Origin: Polytrichum commune
Lineage: Eukaryota > Streptophyta > Polytrichopsida > Polytrichales > Polytrichaceae
NCBI GenBank assembly: GCA_950295325.1
Contig: OX485807.1
Span: 14,163,001-14,227,000, forward strand
DNA length: 64,000 nucleotides
Direction: 5' to 3'
A model generated the notes under the pieces. The model did no database searches. It was given only the letters and a program-made list of their open reading frames with translations, and was not told the origin of the DNA. Every line of letters starts with the position of its first letter. The first letter of the stretch is position 1. Below are positions 1 to 12,200 of this stretch, piece by piece. Both the position numbers and the translations under genes were made by a program.

Positions 1-39
1 AAACCTATATGACCATTCGACAAGCATGAGAGTTTTCAA

Positions 40-1340
40 TTTGACAATGAACAAGACATTCATGGGATGAGGAGAGTGGGCATGGCCTCGATTTGATAAG
101 CATTTCATACTAATCGACCACGTCTTTCGTATCCTAGAAGAAGTGGGCTAGTTGGAGAAAGTAACCATTGAAGACCCATCGACCTTATCATGTATTTGAT
201 GGGGCCTAACATGTTGTATTGGTTTATTGAAGCCTTAACAATGTGAAACTTAACCCTATTATATCTCCAAAGTGGTTGCATTGCTACAATGGTACTTAAT
301 AAGTTGTTAACAATCATTGAAGACCAAGCCTACGATCGAGTCATAAGTAATATGATCAACACGTTGTTTTGTCATACCATAAATGTGGAGAATCACCTTC
401 AGGACGACTTCATTCCTCTTAACATTCTTGAACATGCTCATCAAAACCCTTCATTGTTCCCGTATACGTCGAATTTAAGAACATTTATAACTCATACCTA
501 GTAGTCTACAACCACTCTAGGCCTCAACCGTAGTCTCTTTTAGTTATCAAAGTTGACACTTAAGAAACTCACTCCCAAGGTGGATGTGCTTGATTCTGTT
601 ACTTATCTTAATTGGACACTTAGATTTGAGTGGTATGTGGTTAGGTGTGTCTCTAAAAACGGATGCCATAAAAGCATGTGTTCAAAAGAAATTGGACTGT
701 GCATTTTAAGTTCAATAGTCGACATAATCGAGGAAACATGTGTGACCATTTTAATGAGCACGCGAATTTCCACTTTGATAATGAACAAGATATTCCTAAG
801 AGTTCCAAATTGATATGAGGAAAGTGAATACAATCTTCATTTGGATTTGCTGATTGTCTCGTACTAATCACGTATTTCGTATCATGGGAGAAGTGGGCTA
901 GCCAAAAAAAAAAACCGTTTAAAACCCATCTACCTTATTCGTACACCGATTCAATTGCAATTCAAAGTTCAACATACTCCACAACACCTCGATTAAGCTA
1001 GACATGCCTAAATCAAATATAGCAATAGGTTAGAAAACAATATTTGAGTAGTATGTGGTTAGGTGTAGTTTAAGAATGGACACCAAAAACACATGTGTTT
1101 GAAAGAGAGTGGTTCACGTGTTCAAAATATCCAATCCATTATAGGTTCAATAATCCACATGATCAAGGGGACACGTATGATTACCATATAAGCACAACAA
1201 TATTCCATTCGATAATGAATAAGATATTCATATGAACTCCTTCAATTACGAGGCAAATGACTACGGGCACAATTTGGATTTGCTAATCATCTCGCACTAA
1301 TTGTGTGTTTCATATCCAATGCGAAATGGGTTCAAAGAGA
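40..1340. repeat. Three diverged direct-repeat copies
   Basis: The phrase 'aatgaacaagatattc' and the following text ending near 'agaagtgggctag' recur around 46-160, 780-900 and, more decayed, 1215-1335. The first two copies also share the next 60 bases ('acccatc.accttat'). Spacing is uneven (about 735 and 435 bp), so this is more likely a broken dispersed repeat than a clean tandem array. No coding capacity was recognised. Confidence 0.45.
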
Positions 1341-3074
1341 AAATATCCAAAGTAACACACTTCTATTTTACAATATGCATACAAGAAGGGCCTCCCTTGT
1401 GTTTTGTATACACATGCGTCCATTTGTATAAAATTGTTATGTTGGATTATGGTGGCCAATATGTTGGATTGTAAGAGTTGGCATCAAAAATAGTAATCAA
1501 CAATGGTGTGTGCAACTATAATTGGATACTTGTGGTTTGGCAAATGTATGTATAACATAGTTTTCAAAATCTTTACATTGTGTCAATCTCAATAATGTTG
1601 TGATACGCAACATGATTTACATTACACATATGAAAGAGAAAAATAAACTTGAATATCATCAATGGAACATGCATAGTGTAAATTTTGTTGTTGCAAAGTC
1701 AAGGCTACATACTACACAATTTGCAACCCACCATATGCCCTTCACCATGTCAATTTGTGTTTGGCCACATACAAACCACATGGTATCCTCCAAAACCCTC
1801 AAGAACTCTTTGAAATTGCACTGCATTACTATCATCATAATGGGAAGTCCTTCTCGAATCCAAAATCATATTGGTAGTATTTTGCATAGGTTCTTGGCTC
1901 CAACATATAGACCCAATAGACGGGGTTTACATACATCGATGGAAACAAAGCAAGCATTAATATTCACCTGGACCAACATATTACATAGACATGACAATCT
2001 AATGATCGCATGATGAAGAATTTCAGTTGGTTTTGTTATTTGTTTAATCCAACTTTAAAATTGATGATAAGATGTAGTTCTTTTCTAAACAACAGAGTTA
2101 GGTCACAAGGGAGGAGCTATCATGGTTGATTTGTTAGCGGTTGATATGTTATGTGCATAATGTTTGATGCGGTAACTTGGCAAACCACGTTGCTTTGTTG
2201 GTTTTTTTCCACCTATTTCAAGATTTTGTTCTAAACCAAAAAAAGAAAACAAACAAACAAACAAAGTCATGGACATATTTTCAACATTTGGAATTTCCCC
2301 CCCCCCCTACAATTCTACAGGTGGATCCATTGATACATTTTTGATACACCTAAGTTTCATGGGAGATATGTGATTCCTTACCAATTACTCGAATGTGATG
2401 CTCTTCGTACATGATTAAAAAACATAATATTTTTTTTGTACATCAAATCTACAAATTTAAACGCTGAATACCAAAATCATAACATCTACAAGAATATTAT
2501 CATGATCAACATTGCATATTCTATTGTAGGATCCCAACATGCAATTCTATTGGAGGACCCTATGATATAATTCAACACATTCTAATTATGGACTTGGACT
2601 TAGTCCGATTTTACTTAAATATCAATTCACCTCACTATTTATGGTGCATTTTGGCCTCATGAAACCGACATAAAAAATAAAAATTGCCATTGCGACTAAT
2701 TAGTGTAGTTGCCGGACCTCCTTGTTCATTCGTGATATGATGATAACTTACCGAAGATTGGTCCACAAATTCACGTATTTCTCATGCACTAATCTAACTT
2801 ACTTATGCCCAACACCATATGGCATGCCTTCGGTCCAAGTGTTTAAGGACGTTAGTAAAGTACATGACAACAACCCCTCCTTAGTTCACACTTGTTTTTG
2901 GGAGCAAATTGTATGGATGTGGACATGAAAACACTTGTATTTGTGATGCTATTTCAATCCCTAAATGCCTTTGGGTATTTTGGAGTGAAAACGGGCAAAC
3001 TTTGGTGATGTGGATTTAGGAATTTCTTGAAGGAGATCAACATATGTTTAGTACAATGTGACCATACGGTTGTC

Positions 3075-3305
3075 AATTGTAGTGATTATCCCAATTAGTG
3101 CGTCTACTATTTGGAGTTACGTAGTGTAATGACGTCTTGTTCATGAGTTCAATTTTTAGAAACAAGAGTTCAATAAGTTGTTAAGACATTATAGAACACA
3201 AATGAGTTTGCTTGGTAATATATCACATTCTTGTTGACTAGTTATAGCATTGCACAACTCGTAATAGTAACACGCACTAATTGGGATAATTGGTGTACCT
3301 ACTTG
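3075..3305. mobile_element. Inverted-repeat MITE-like element, copy 1
   Basis: The left arm (about 3087-3125, 'attatcccaattagtgcgt') matches the reverse complement of the right arm (about 3245-3297, 'acgcactaattgggataat'). The arms enclose roughly 120 bp of non-coding sequence. Related arms occur at 4790-5030, and related interiors at 16125-16290 and 58638-58860, which suggests a small non-autonomous DNA transposon family. Target duplication was not resolved because the ends are decayed. Confidence 0.5.
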
Positions 3306-4789
3306 TAGCATATTTAGTTCACTTTCTTTTGCATTTTTAGGTAGATTCTTCACATCAATAGAGTATTCATTGGAATTGATGTACCACACAATTTTACAGT
3401 TTGAGATGCGTGTACAACAATTTTATTGGAAGGTGGTATGAAACATTGGCGAATTAGAGTATTATTTGGAGTTTAAAAGAAATGATGACCTCCCTATTTA
3501 AAAAAACAAAATTTCACTAAAACCCATGGGGGAATCTCTTCATCGTCTCCATACCAACTCACCAACTATTTTTTTTATAGTATAAATTCAACAACTAACT
3601 TGAATATGAAAGTTTTATATAATATAAATTCAACAACTAGCTTGAATGTGGTTTTTTATAATTATTATTTTTTCAAAAGATTTCAATGTGCTAACCCTAA
3701 ATGTTGCCTCTAATGAGTCCAAAACTTCAACTAAATGAATGGACGCTCAATAATGCGGATTTGGAAAACCTTGACGGTATATGTTTGCTAATTGGCAATT
3801 AATACTAACAAACTAAATTTCAGGCCAGTGGATCAATTTTTGCTACGTGGAATCAAATTTTGACATGTGGGATCGCAAGAAATTGCCTGACTCAAATCAT
3901 TATTGGTTGGGTGAGCTTTGCCGCATGATTTGCTGACCTATTGAGTGTGAGTGTAAGTCACATGACATGACTAGATGGCACAACCCCATACCCCTTCCCA
4001 AGTCTGCTCTCCTTCTTCTTGCAAGATATTGAGATGCAAAAGTGATAAGATAACAATGTGATTATTTTATCGCTCTTTAGATGATCACACATGCTTGGAA
4101 TATTGTCTTGCTTATTGAATGTGGAATGGAGCCTAAGTATGATTTTATCACATAGTCCAATCTCATCGAGCAACATGTCTTTCTAGTGCCCATTCCCAAC
4201 CACAAGCCTTGTTGTACAACATTGAAAATTATGGGGGAACAACTCTTCATAACACAAACAAACTAATGCGAGTACTAAAAGTGGCAAAATTTGAGGCATT
4301 GACGTATGTAATATACATAAAGGGAGGTATTTTATGTTCTTCGTTATGTAAACATAGAATTCAAAGAGATTATTGAGAATTACAAAGTAGAGCTAGATGT
4401 ACAAGAGGAGATCCTAAAGTTTAGGGATGTAGGGTCATGTTTTGCATTAGTGTTGCTTCCAACTTTGAGATATTGTAATGAAAGACCAAAGAAAAATCAA
4501 CATCAAGGCTAAAGGCTTCCAAGTAAACACAAAACAAAGAGGAACCAATGAATAATGAGAAGGCAAAGAATGTGAAACGATGAGGTGAGAAGACGAGAAT
4601 ATGGGAACCACATAGTGCGAAAAGATTAATGAATTTGGTTTTGAAGATTCATCCAATTGCTAGGTAACAATCTAGTATCATGAAATTGAAGTATGCCACA
4701 TGTCAAGTCGGTTTAGAAGAATCATGAACTAATTTAGAAGGTTTGTGAAATTGGTAGAACAATTTGATGACGTTGGTTGGAAGGTTCAT

Positions 4790-5030
4790 GAACTACACTA
4801 TTTTGTCTAATTGGTATGGATTACCATTCAGAGTTACGTGTTGCTATAAATTTCTGCTGACAATATCATTTTTTACCAACTAAGTTATATCATTGTGTTC
4901 TTCGATGTGCATACTAACTACTTTTGTTACGTGGGTTAAAAATTGTACTCTTAGTAAAATGTCATAGCAATGCATAACTCCAAATGGTAACCCACACTAA
5001 TTAGAGAAAGCAATGTACCTTAGAACCTTC
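4790..5030. mobile_element. Inverted-repeat MITE-like element, copy 2
   Basis: The left arm 'ggattaccattcagagttac' at about 4818-4837 pairs with the right arm 'aactccaaatggtaaccc' at about 4977-4994. The arms share the 'catttggagttatgcattgct' type motif with copies at 3.1 and 58.7 kb. No coding sequence is present. Family membership is inferred from the arm sequence only. Confidence 0.45.
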
Positions 5031-5512
5031 ATGAACTAGCTTGGAACCTTCACGAAATTGAGTTTGCACTTATTGTGAAGTCATCTTACCAAAGGAGTAT
5101 TACAAGTTGCTTCATTTGGATGGAAGTTTCTCTACTACCTTCCTCAATGGAAAGTGAAAGTGGATTCTATATATAGTGAGACATGTTTCTTTCATGCTTC
5201 AATTATGTGATAATATGTTGTGAAGCCATTTAGCACATTATATTGAAAACTCGAGTATGAATGCATGAGATTATTTTCTAGCAAACCGTTAGTACATATA
5301 CTTATTTTTTTGTCCTCTAACAAAATCTCATATACAGAGGATTTAATCTCATAGTCACGAACACACATGTTGTAAAGTGCCACTGAAGAGTGGACCCTAC
5401 GGGACCTAAATATAGTTGTACAATTGAGGAGATGGACCACCTAAAGCCCCGATTTCAATTTTACAAAAATGACGAAATCACCTAATCATACTAGAGTTTA
5501 ACTCGTGTCCCC

Positions 5513-5875
5513 CAAAAACTCATGTTTTGGTAGAGTGTACCGCCTTGTTCTTGACATCTTATAATGTTTAAAGAGTATTAAAGTAGAGTTGAAACCCTCG
5601 ATTTTGATTAAATATAAGGAGTGTGCATGATTGTGGCCAAAAGATGGCTATATAAAAATGAAATTTATGGCAAACTTTTGAAGACAACTAGAACGACAAT
5701 CGAAAATTAGGAAGAGAGGTCATTTATATAGCCGCTTTAGGTCAAAGCCAATTGCCTCCCTTTAGTTTCGCCAAAACCGGAGGCTTTGACACCATTGAAC
5801 GATGCGATTCCTTAAACCATTATAAAATGCCAAAAATAGGACAAAACTCCCGCTCTACCAAAACATAAGATTTTG
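5513..5875. mobile_element. MITE-like element with ~25-bp inverted ends
   Basis: The left end 'caaaaactcatgttttggta' followed by 'gag' is the near-perfect inverse of the right end, which reads 'ctaccaaaacataagatttt' on the plus strand. The enclosed 310 bp has no recognisable coding content. The ends differ from the other inverted-repeat elements in this window, so it is treated as a separate family. No target duplication was recognised. Confidence 0.45.
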
Positions 5876-6213
5876 AATCGCTTAAGAAAATAGTACATTA
5901 ATTGTTAGTATTTATTTGGGGGTGAATGTCACATTCTATCCAAGTTCATGTCATAGAATGGGAATCTTGCTATGACGGCGAGTGCCACTTTGGCATTATA
6001 GCAAAATGAATCTAATATACAAATGTTCCACACACGTTAATTGTTTGGGATTCAAATGAATTAGGCAATTAGGGTTTGAGGGGAGACAAGAGACTCCGGA
6101 GAGATTGAAGGGGCGGGTGCCCCTCGATTGCTCCGGAGTTTGCTAGATTTGCTGGAGCTCGTCGCTCTGCCCCGTGAATTCAACGGGGAGAGAAGAGAAG
6201 AGACGCAACAGCC

Positions 6214-9200
6214 ATGGCGCTCGCATTGCGATCGCTGCTGTGGTTCCGTCCATCCCCGCTCCAACTTACCGCTGGCAAATCGGTTCGGAACTGGCAGAGT
6301 TCAACGAGAGTGCGTCGCCCTGCTGCGAGGGTTTGGTGCGGGGGGAGCGATGGAGGAGGCCAGGGGAGGAGCAGGCAGCAGGAATGGCTGGCGATGTCGA
6401 CGTGGGGGGAGCGTGAGCGTAAGCACGATGTGGCGTGGCGAGGCGAGACTGCGTTGCGGTGTTTATCTGTGTCTTCGTCCACCACACCTCCGCGCAAGGA
6501 AATTGCGGTGGAGGTAGCTGTGGTGGTGGACGACGAAGTTCCTCTGGACCAGTCTCTTCAGGTTGGTCTAGTCAATTCGCTTGCCTTCCTTCCTTCGCGC
6601 ATTTGCCTGCAGCCGAGACGGAGGTGAATTTGGTCTTGAATTGAGTTTCTTCATGTTACATTAGCTCTTCGATTGTCTGGAGCTTCTGTAATTCGCCTTC
6701 GATCCCGATGTTGCGTACGTAATTCCTTTCGTGTCGGAGCGGAACAACCATAGGGACTTATGTTGGCAGGGAAAATTCTTGAACTCTTCAAGCTGTTGCC
6801 ATTCTGCCAGGCGTCTGAGATGTGAATTTGGTCCTCAATTGGCTTTCTTTTGGTGCAGTAGCTCTTGGATTATCTGGAGCTTTTCTAGTTTGTCTTCAAT
6901 TGCGACGTTGGTACGAACTCCCTTTCGTATCGGGTATGGAACTACTAGAGGGACTTATGTTAGCAGGGAAATTTGTAAAATTGTAGTGCATTGGCCATTC
7001 CGCAAGGTGTCTGAGGTGAAATTTGTCCTGAATTGAGTCTCTTTTGGTACATCAGTTCTTGATCTTGTGGAGCTTCTGTAGTGCACCTTCAATTACGAAA
7101 GTGTGTATGGAATTCCTTTCGTACCTGAGTGGAGCTACTAGAGGTATCATTGTTAGCGGAGGAGTTTTTAGGTCTTGAAGCATTGGCCATTTCGCCCGGG
7201 CTGTTACTTGCCTTCAATCGCGATGTTGGGTACAAAAGTCTTGCGTACGAAATTTTTCGTATCTGAACGGAACTACGAGACGGACCTCTGTTAGCAGGGA
7301 AAATTGTGAAGTCTTCAAGCATTGGCCATGCCGACAAGGGCCTGTGGAGGGTAAAAGAGATTTTCGTTTGTTTGTTGGGTTGGAGTATTGCAGTAGGTAA
7401 ATCCTGGATGGTCACGCCACCTGATTGTTGGGAAGGCCCCTACTTAACGTTACAAAGCAGGACTGATTCGTATCCAAGATATCTCTGTGGGCTAGGTTGT
7501 GAAAGTGGGACTTATGACTGGGAAGGGAGAGGTCAAATTGATAAAGCTCGACGGGGTGGAAAGAGGACAGAGAGTTCTGCAAGATGGTTAACTTTGCAAA
7601 CATATTGACCTTTTTCCGAGCTTATATAGGTTGCTTTGGTGTGACCTAGAACTAGGTGGTTTAGCTGTTGGCCATGTGTATGAAGAGTATTGTGCACCTT
7701 TTTCTCATCTCTTGGTCACAACCTTGTCGCAGCCAGTTCAAGTTGGACATGGCTTTGCAGAGTGTGGCAAAACCTTTAGCAGCTTCCGACGGCATTTCCA
7801 ACCCTTACTGATGTCTTTTGGGGAGGATAAGTGCCATATTTGAGGGAGGTTCGGCGAGAATTAGAGTCTGGGTCTTGATGTTGATAGGTTGTGAACGCAG
7901 GCTCTGATAGAGCAGCTGGAAGTGGACGGCCCATTGGCAGTGAAGCTCGCTATCGAAAATTTTGAAGATTTTGATCAATCCGAGACAGTAGAGCTATCTG
8001 TAATGCTGTGCAATGATGCCTGTATTCAAGAGTTGAACAAGCAGTGGAGACAAAAGGATACCTCTACCGATGTTCTCTCGTTTCCTCAGGACCAACCCCC
8101 GGGAGAAACTCCTATTGTAAGTCTTCTGCCCTTTTATAATGGATACTGCAAAGAATTCGGAATTTCTCTTAGGAGGCCTTGATGCTGGTGATATTTCAAG
8201 CAGGGAGGCATGCATCGTCTCGCTAAATTGCTTAGTCGAGCTCTGATACCCATGCACCAAACGATTTGTAGTATAGTCACACTTTTTGTACTTACTGCCG
8301 CCACATCATTATAGATTCTTGTTAAAGCTGGAAATCATTCCCGTACCTTCAGGTCTTATTGCAATTTCTAATGCTGTTCGCTCTTGTGGGGTTTTTCATG
8401 AACAGCTCCTCTTGGGCGATGTAGTCATATCTGTAGAGACTGCAGCAAGGCAAGCAAAAGAAAGGGGCCATTCATTACTTGACGAGCTGCGTATCCTTCT
8501 GGTATTCTCTTAATACCCTGTTTGCAAGGTGTGGGGGTGAAGCTTGTGTCGTTCTTTGGGTGACTAGTTGCATGATCAATGTGTATTGCTAATCTGTTGT
8601 GTTAGAACAGGTTCTATAAATCTCGACCGGTGCAAATTTTCTAAATTAACACCGCAATGAAATAGTGTGCTTTGTGATCACATTCACAAAGCAAATGTGC
8701 TTTAATTTATCTGCACTTACTTCTCATGAACATGATGAAGAAATTGTTCACATAGTTGTATTCAGATGCTCGCAGGAACTGATATAGGGTAGTGTCTTTG
8801 TCAACTGTAGTGGGGTTGGTGTGTATGGGTAATGGGATTTCATGAATCACAGGAGAAGGTTGATACAACTTTCTCATTATGTAGTAGTCCCTTAAATGGG
8901 ACCTGGACTATTGTTTTTCCTGATTATTATTGCCTGTTGAGTGGTGTTTGTCCCTTTACCTGCTGAGGTTCATGTTATTTCTGCATCCAATTTTAGGGGA
9001 AGCGGTTTTACAGTTCATATATGACCTTGTAGACTTCTCATTGCTACTGCCACTACTCCCAAGCAGTTTCAAATCTCTTGTGCTCTGATAACCTTCGACC
9101 AGCAAAAACTAATAATTAATGACTGCAGGATGGCTTTTGTTTTCTACAGTACTTGCATTTTATTATGACTAAAAGTGTACATTATCTCTCTGCATTAGAT

Positions 9201-12200
9201 CATGTTGTAAAGTGCTGTATGAGTTGTAAGTCTACTCCAATTTGAAGATTGGTCTTGATGATATTATGATGATGCACATTACTTGGTATTGGAGGTTTTC
9301 CTAGCATAATGTTTACATCGACTTGTAAAATGTACATACTGCCCCTTCAGGTCCATGGGTTATTACATGTCTTGGACTATGACCACGAGTTGGGCCCAGA
9401 AGCTTCGCAAGAGATGGAGGAAGAGGAGGGACGCATTCTAAGCAAGCTCGGATGGAAGGGAAAGGGTCTCATCAATGCAACTGCTGTTGCTGTGGAGGAT
9501 GGTCTTCCACATCTAATTCCCGGCAAAGCTGGTAAGTTTGTCAGGCTTTGAAGACCTTAAACATGTTATATGGCTGAAAGTATCTGTTGAATGACATTTG
9601 TGTTCAAAGATTGTGCTGTTTACAGAATTAAGGATCTAAGCCTGCAGGCTTCAGTACTTGAATTATGTGTATGGATCTAATTCCTGTCATTGGTTTTCAA
9701 AGTCAATCTGAACCGCAAATAGAATGTATATGAACACATGAGTTATGAAACCTCAAGCCCTAGAATGTCAGTTTCTCTTTTACAACGAGCCACTGATATA
9801 CTCCTTTCAATTTAGTGTAGCTGCGGTGATGAGAAAACCACAATAGCTGCCTATCACACTTGCAGACAGCAGTGGACAGAAGCCATAAGCTCTGTTTGGA
9901 ATGGTTGTAACCTCTGTGCTTGTGCAAGTATGGCAATCAAGATGCAAGTATATGATTTCACATTGTTCCTGTTTTGGTCACCAAGCAATCTTTGGTCCAG
10001 GCCTGTGAATGAGGCCCTTTTAGGGTTTTCTGGTACTGTCACCTGCATTGTCCAATTTAGCAGGTACTGAATTTTAGTCAGAAATTTTGTAGCCTTTTCA
10101 GCTTCTTTGGTGTTCAAATATACTGGTACTTCATCAATTTGAAAGAGGAATCAGATGATAGTTGTCCAGATTTTGCTATGAAAGTGATCATTTACTTTAA
10201 GTGACTTTGTCGTACTGGGACGTAATTTGGCTTGTTAGTTCTTAACATCGTAAGCTCCCACTCTTTTTTGCAGAGTAAAGAATAGACAATATGTTTGAGG
10301 AAGAACAGTCTGACACAGATGATGATAATTCTGGAAACAAGCAAGGTATAACAGTGGAAGTTGTTGATAGAGATGATAGCCTTGTTGCTCTGGGTCAATC
10401 TATTTTCCCCGAATCGGAAGATGACACAGTATCACCTCCAGAAAAGAAGAAAGGTGCTGGTAAACTAATTTTAGGCCGAGCAGCTCCACCTGACAAGCCT
10501 ATTAATCCTTCTAACTTCATGGCTGAAGGCCACAGTATTGAGCTAAGTTCTCAGGATCAAATTGATAGAAACTACACTGCAGTCCAATACGAAAATGATT
10601 TTACACCAAAGGGCAGGAGCAGTGATCTGGTGGGCTCTGCCCCAACTGCAGTAGAAATTACAAAACCTGAAAAGGACGATGACCTCACAACTCGTGCCAT
10701 TAGGGCATGCCTAGCTGCTGAGGCAGTCATGGCTGCCCTTAGAGATGAATGTAGTTATTTACAGCCCGGTGTTACTGAAGACAAACCACAAGGGAATGGT
10801 GGCCATGCAAGAAGAGATTGCAAATGTCCTGGTAAGGGTGCCACATGCAATGGGACTCTCAGCTTGCAGCTACAATTAGCTGCATGTGAGAACTTGTCAT
10901 TGGCAGCAACAGCAGCTTTTCGTGAGCTTGTGGCTGCTCGTCTTGGAGTCCCAATGGCTGCACCCCTGCGCGGAAGCTCACCTAGGAAACAGCGAAAGAA
11001 ATCCAAGAAAAGCAACAAAACTGAGAAGCCCACAGTTGCTCAGAACTCTAAGTCTGGTCAAATAACAGTTAAAGAAATGAAGGTGGCTCCTAGACGATTT
11101 TCTGCAAGGCCAAATGATGAGACAGACAGTAAAGGAAATGTGTCCAAAGGACAGGAGCAGCTGCTGTCTCAGGGCCCTTTCAGTTGCTCACATCCTCCAG
11201 TACTATGTTCAGGGCAAAGTGCAGTACAATGCGCTTCGCCCTTCAGCTGTAACTGCTCCCCTTCTGTAGTGGCTGGTGCAATGCCTTCCTGTTTTCGAGG
11301 TATGTGGGAGAGGTCTCTGTGTCTAGAAAGAATTTGGAGATGTGTTCTCCAGTTCATGATGACTTGGTTCTTTTGATTATGTTCGTTAGTGTCTGTGGTT
11401 TATGTGGATGTAAAAGGGTTTCCTTGTTACAGCTTTTGGAAAGTTTACCTTTCAGAGGGGCTGCAAGGCATTTGTCCATATTAGAAGTTTCAGCTGGACT
11501 TAGTGACTCCTTCATGTGATTCAAAAAACTTGTTTTATAGAGATTGTGTTGACCATGGATCACCATTCTAGAATCATATCATTGATGTCTCAAGTGCTCA
11601 TTTCACGTAGCTCCCTCACTTCTGCAGTTCGAGTGCAGGGTAATGCTTACTTTGAAGTATACTGACTCCTCAACAAGATCTGGATTGAAACTTATCCAAT
11701 TTCCTGTGGTGAAGGCTAGTTCAGGATAGCATCCAAGGCAAAATTCAGCCTGGACTGAGATTACTTTTGAGAATTTATCCTTGGGCCAGGCTCAGGTTTT
11801 GGTAGTCTGAATTTCCAAATCCGTCAACTGTAGAGTGTCCCTTAAATAATGGATCACTGCCTATTATGACTTCTTCCTGTTGCTTGTGACTTCACATGTT
11901 GAGCTTTGAGGAGCAACATCATGTTGGTTTTTTTAATCTGTTTGTTTGTTTTATTTTTTCTGCTGCAAATGACATTCTATTCCTGAAAGAGACAATACAA
12001 TAAGAGAAATTTGGAACTCAAGCCCTTGGATGGGAGAGCAACCTTTCAATAGTGTTAGAATGAATTCACACATAACGGGCTTACATTCTCTACTGGTTTC
12101 TGATGTCGGGTTTGGTGTATTCATTACAAGTATGAAGGCAAATATGTCTGATATTCTTAATTCCAATCAACCCCAGGAAGTCCCTACCAAGTTCTTGGAA

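Larger units (their letters stand above)
1..6100. other. Gene-free spacer with decayed repeats
   Basis: No reading frame here resembles a known protein or has plausible exon structure. The tract is AT-rich. It contains diverged direct repeats (about 40-205, 780-950 and 1215-1340), copies of a dispersed repeat (about 621-705 and 1041-1112) and three inverted-repeat elements listed separately. A homopolymer of C lies near 2298-2307. The simplest reading is old transposon-derived DNA upstream of the gene that starts at 6214. Confidence 0.6.

Noticed and set aside
1600-2013. 137-codon open frame in the left spacer
   Set aside because: No motif, no splice context, AT-rich surroundings with decayed repeats; treated as chance.
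6128-6517. Alternative long frames overlapping exon 1 of YbeY-HAD on both strands
   Set aside because: GC-rich exon 1 keeps several frames open; only the frame from 6214 joins in phase to the YbeY exon.
10271-10290. 'cag' acceptor for exon 5 of YbeY-HAD at 10271-10273
   Set aside because: It would put TAA in frame immediately; the acceptor at 10283-10285 keeps the phase open.
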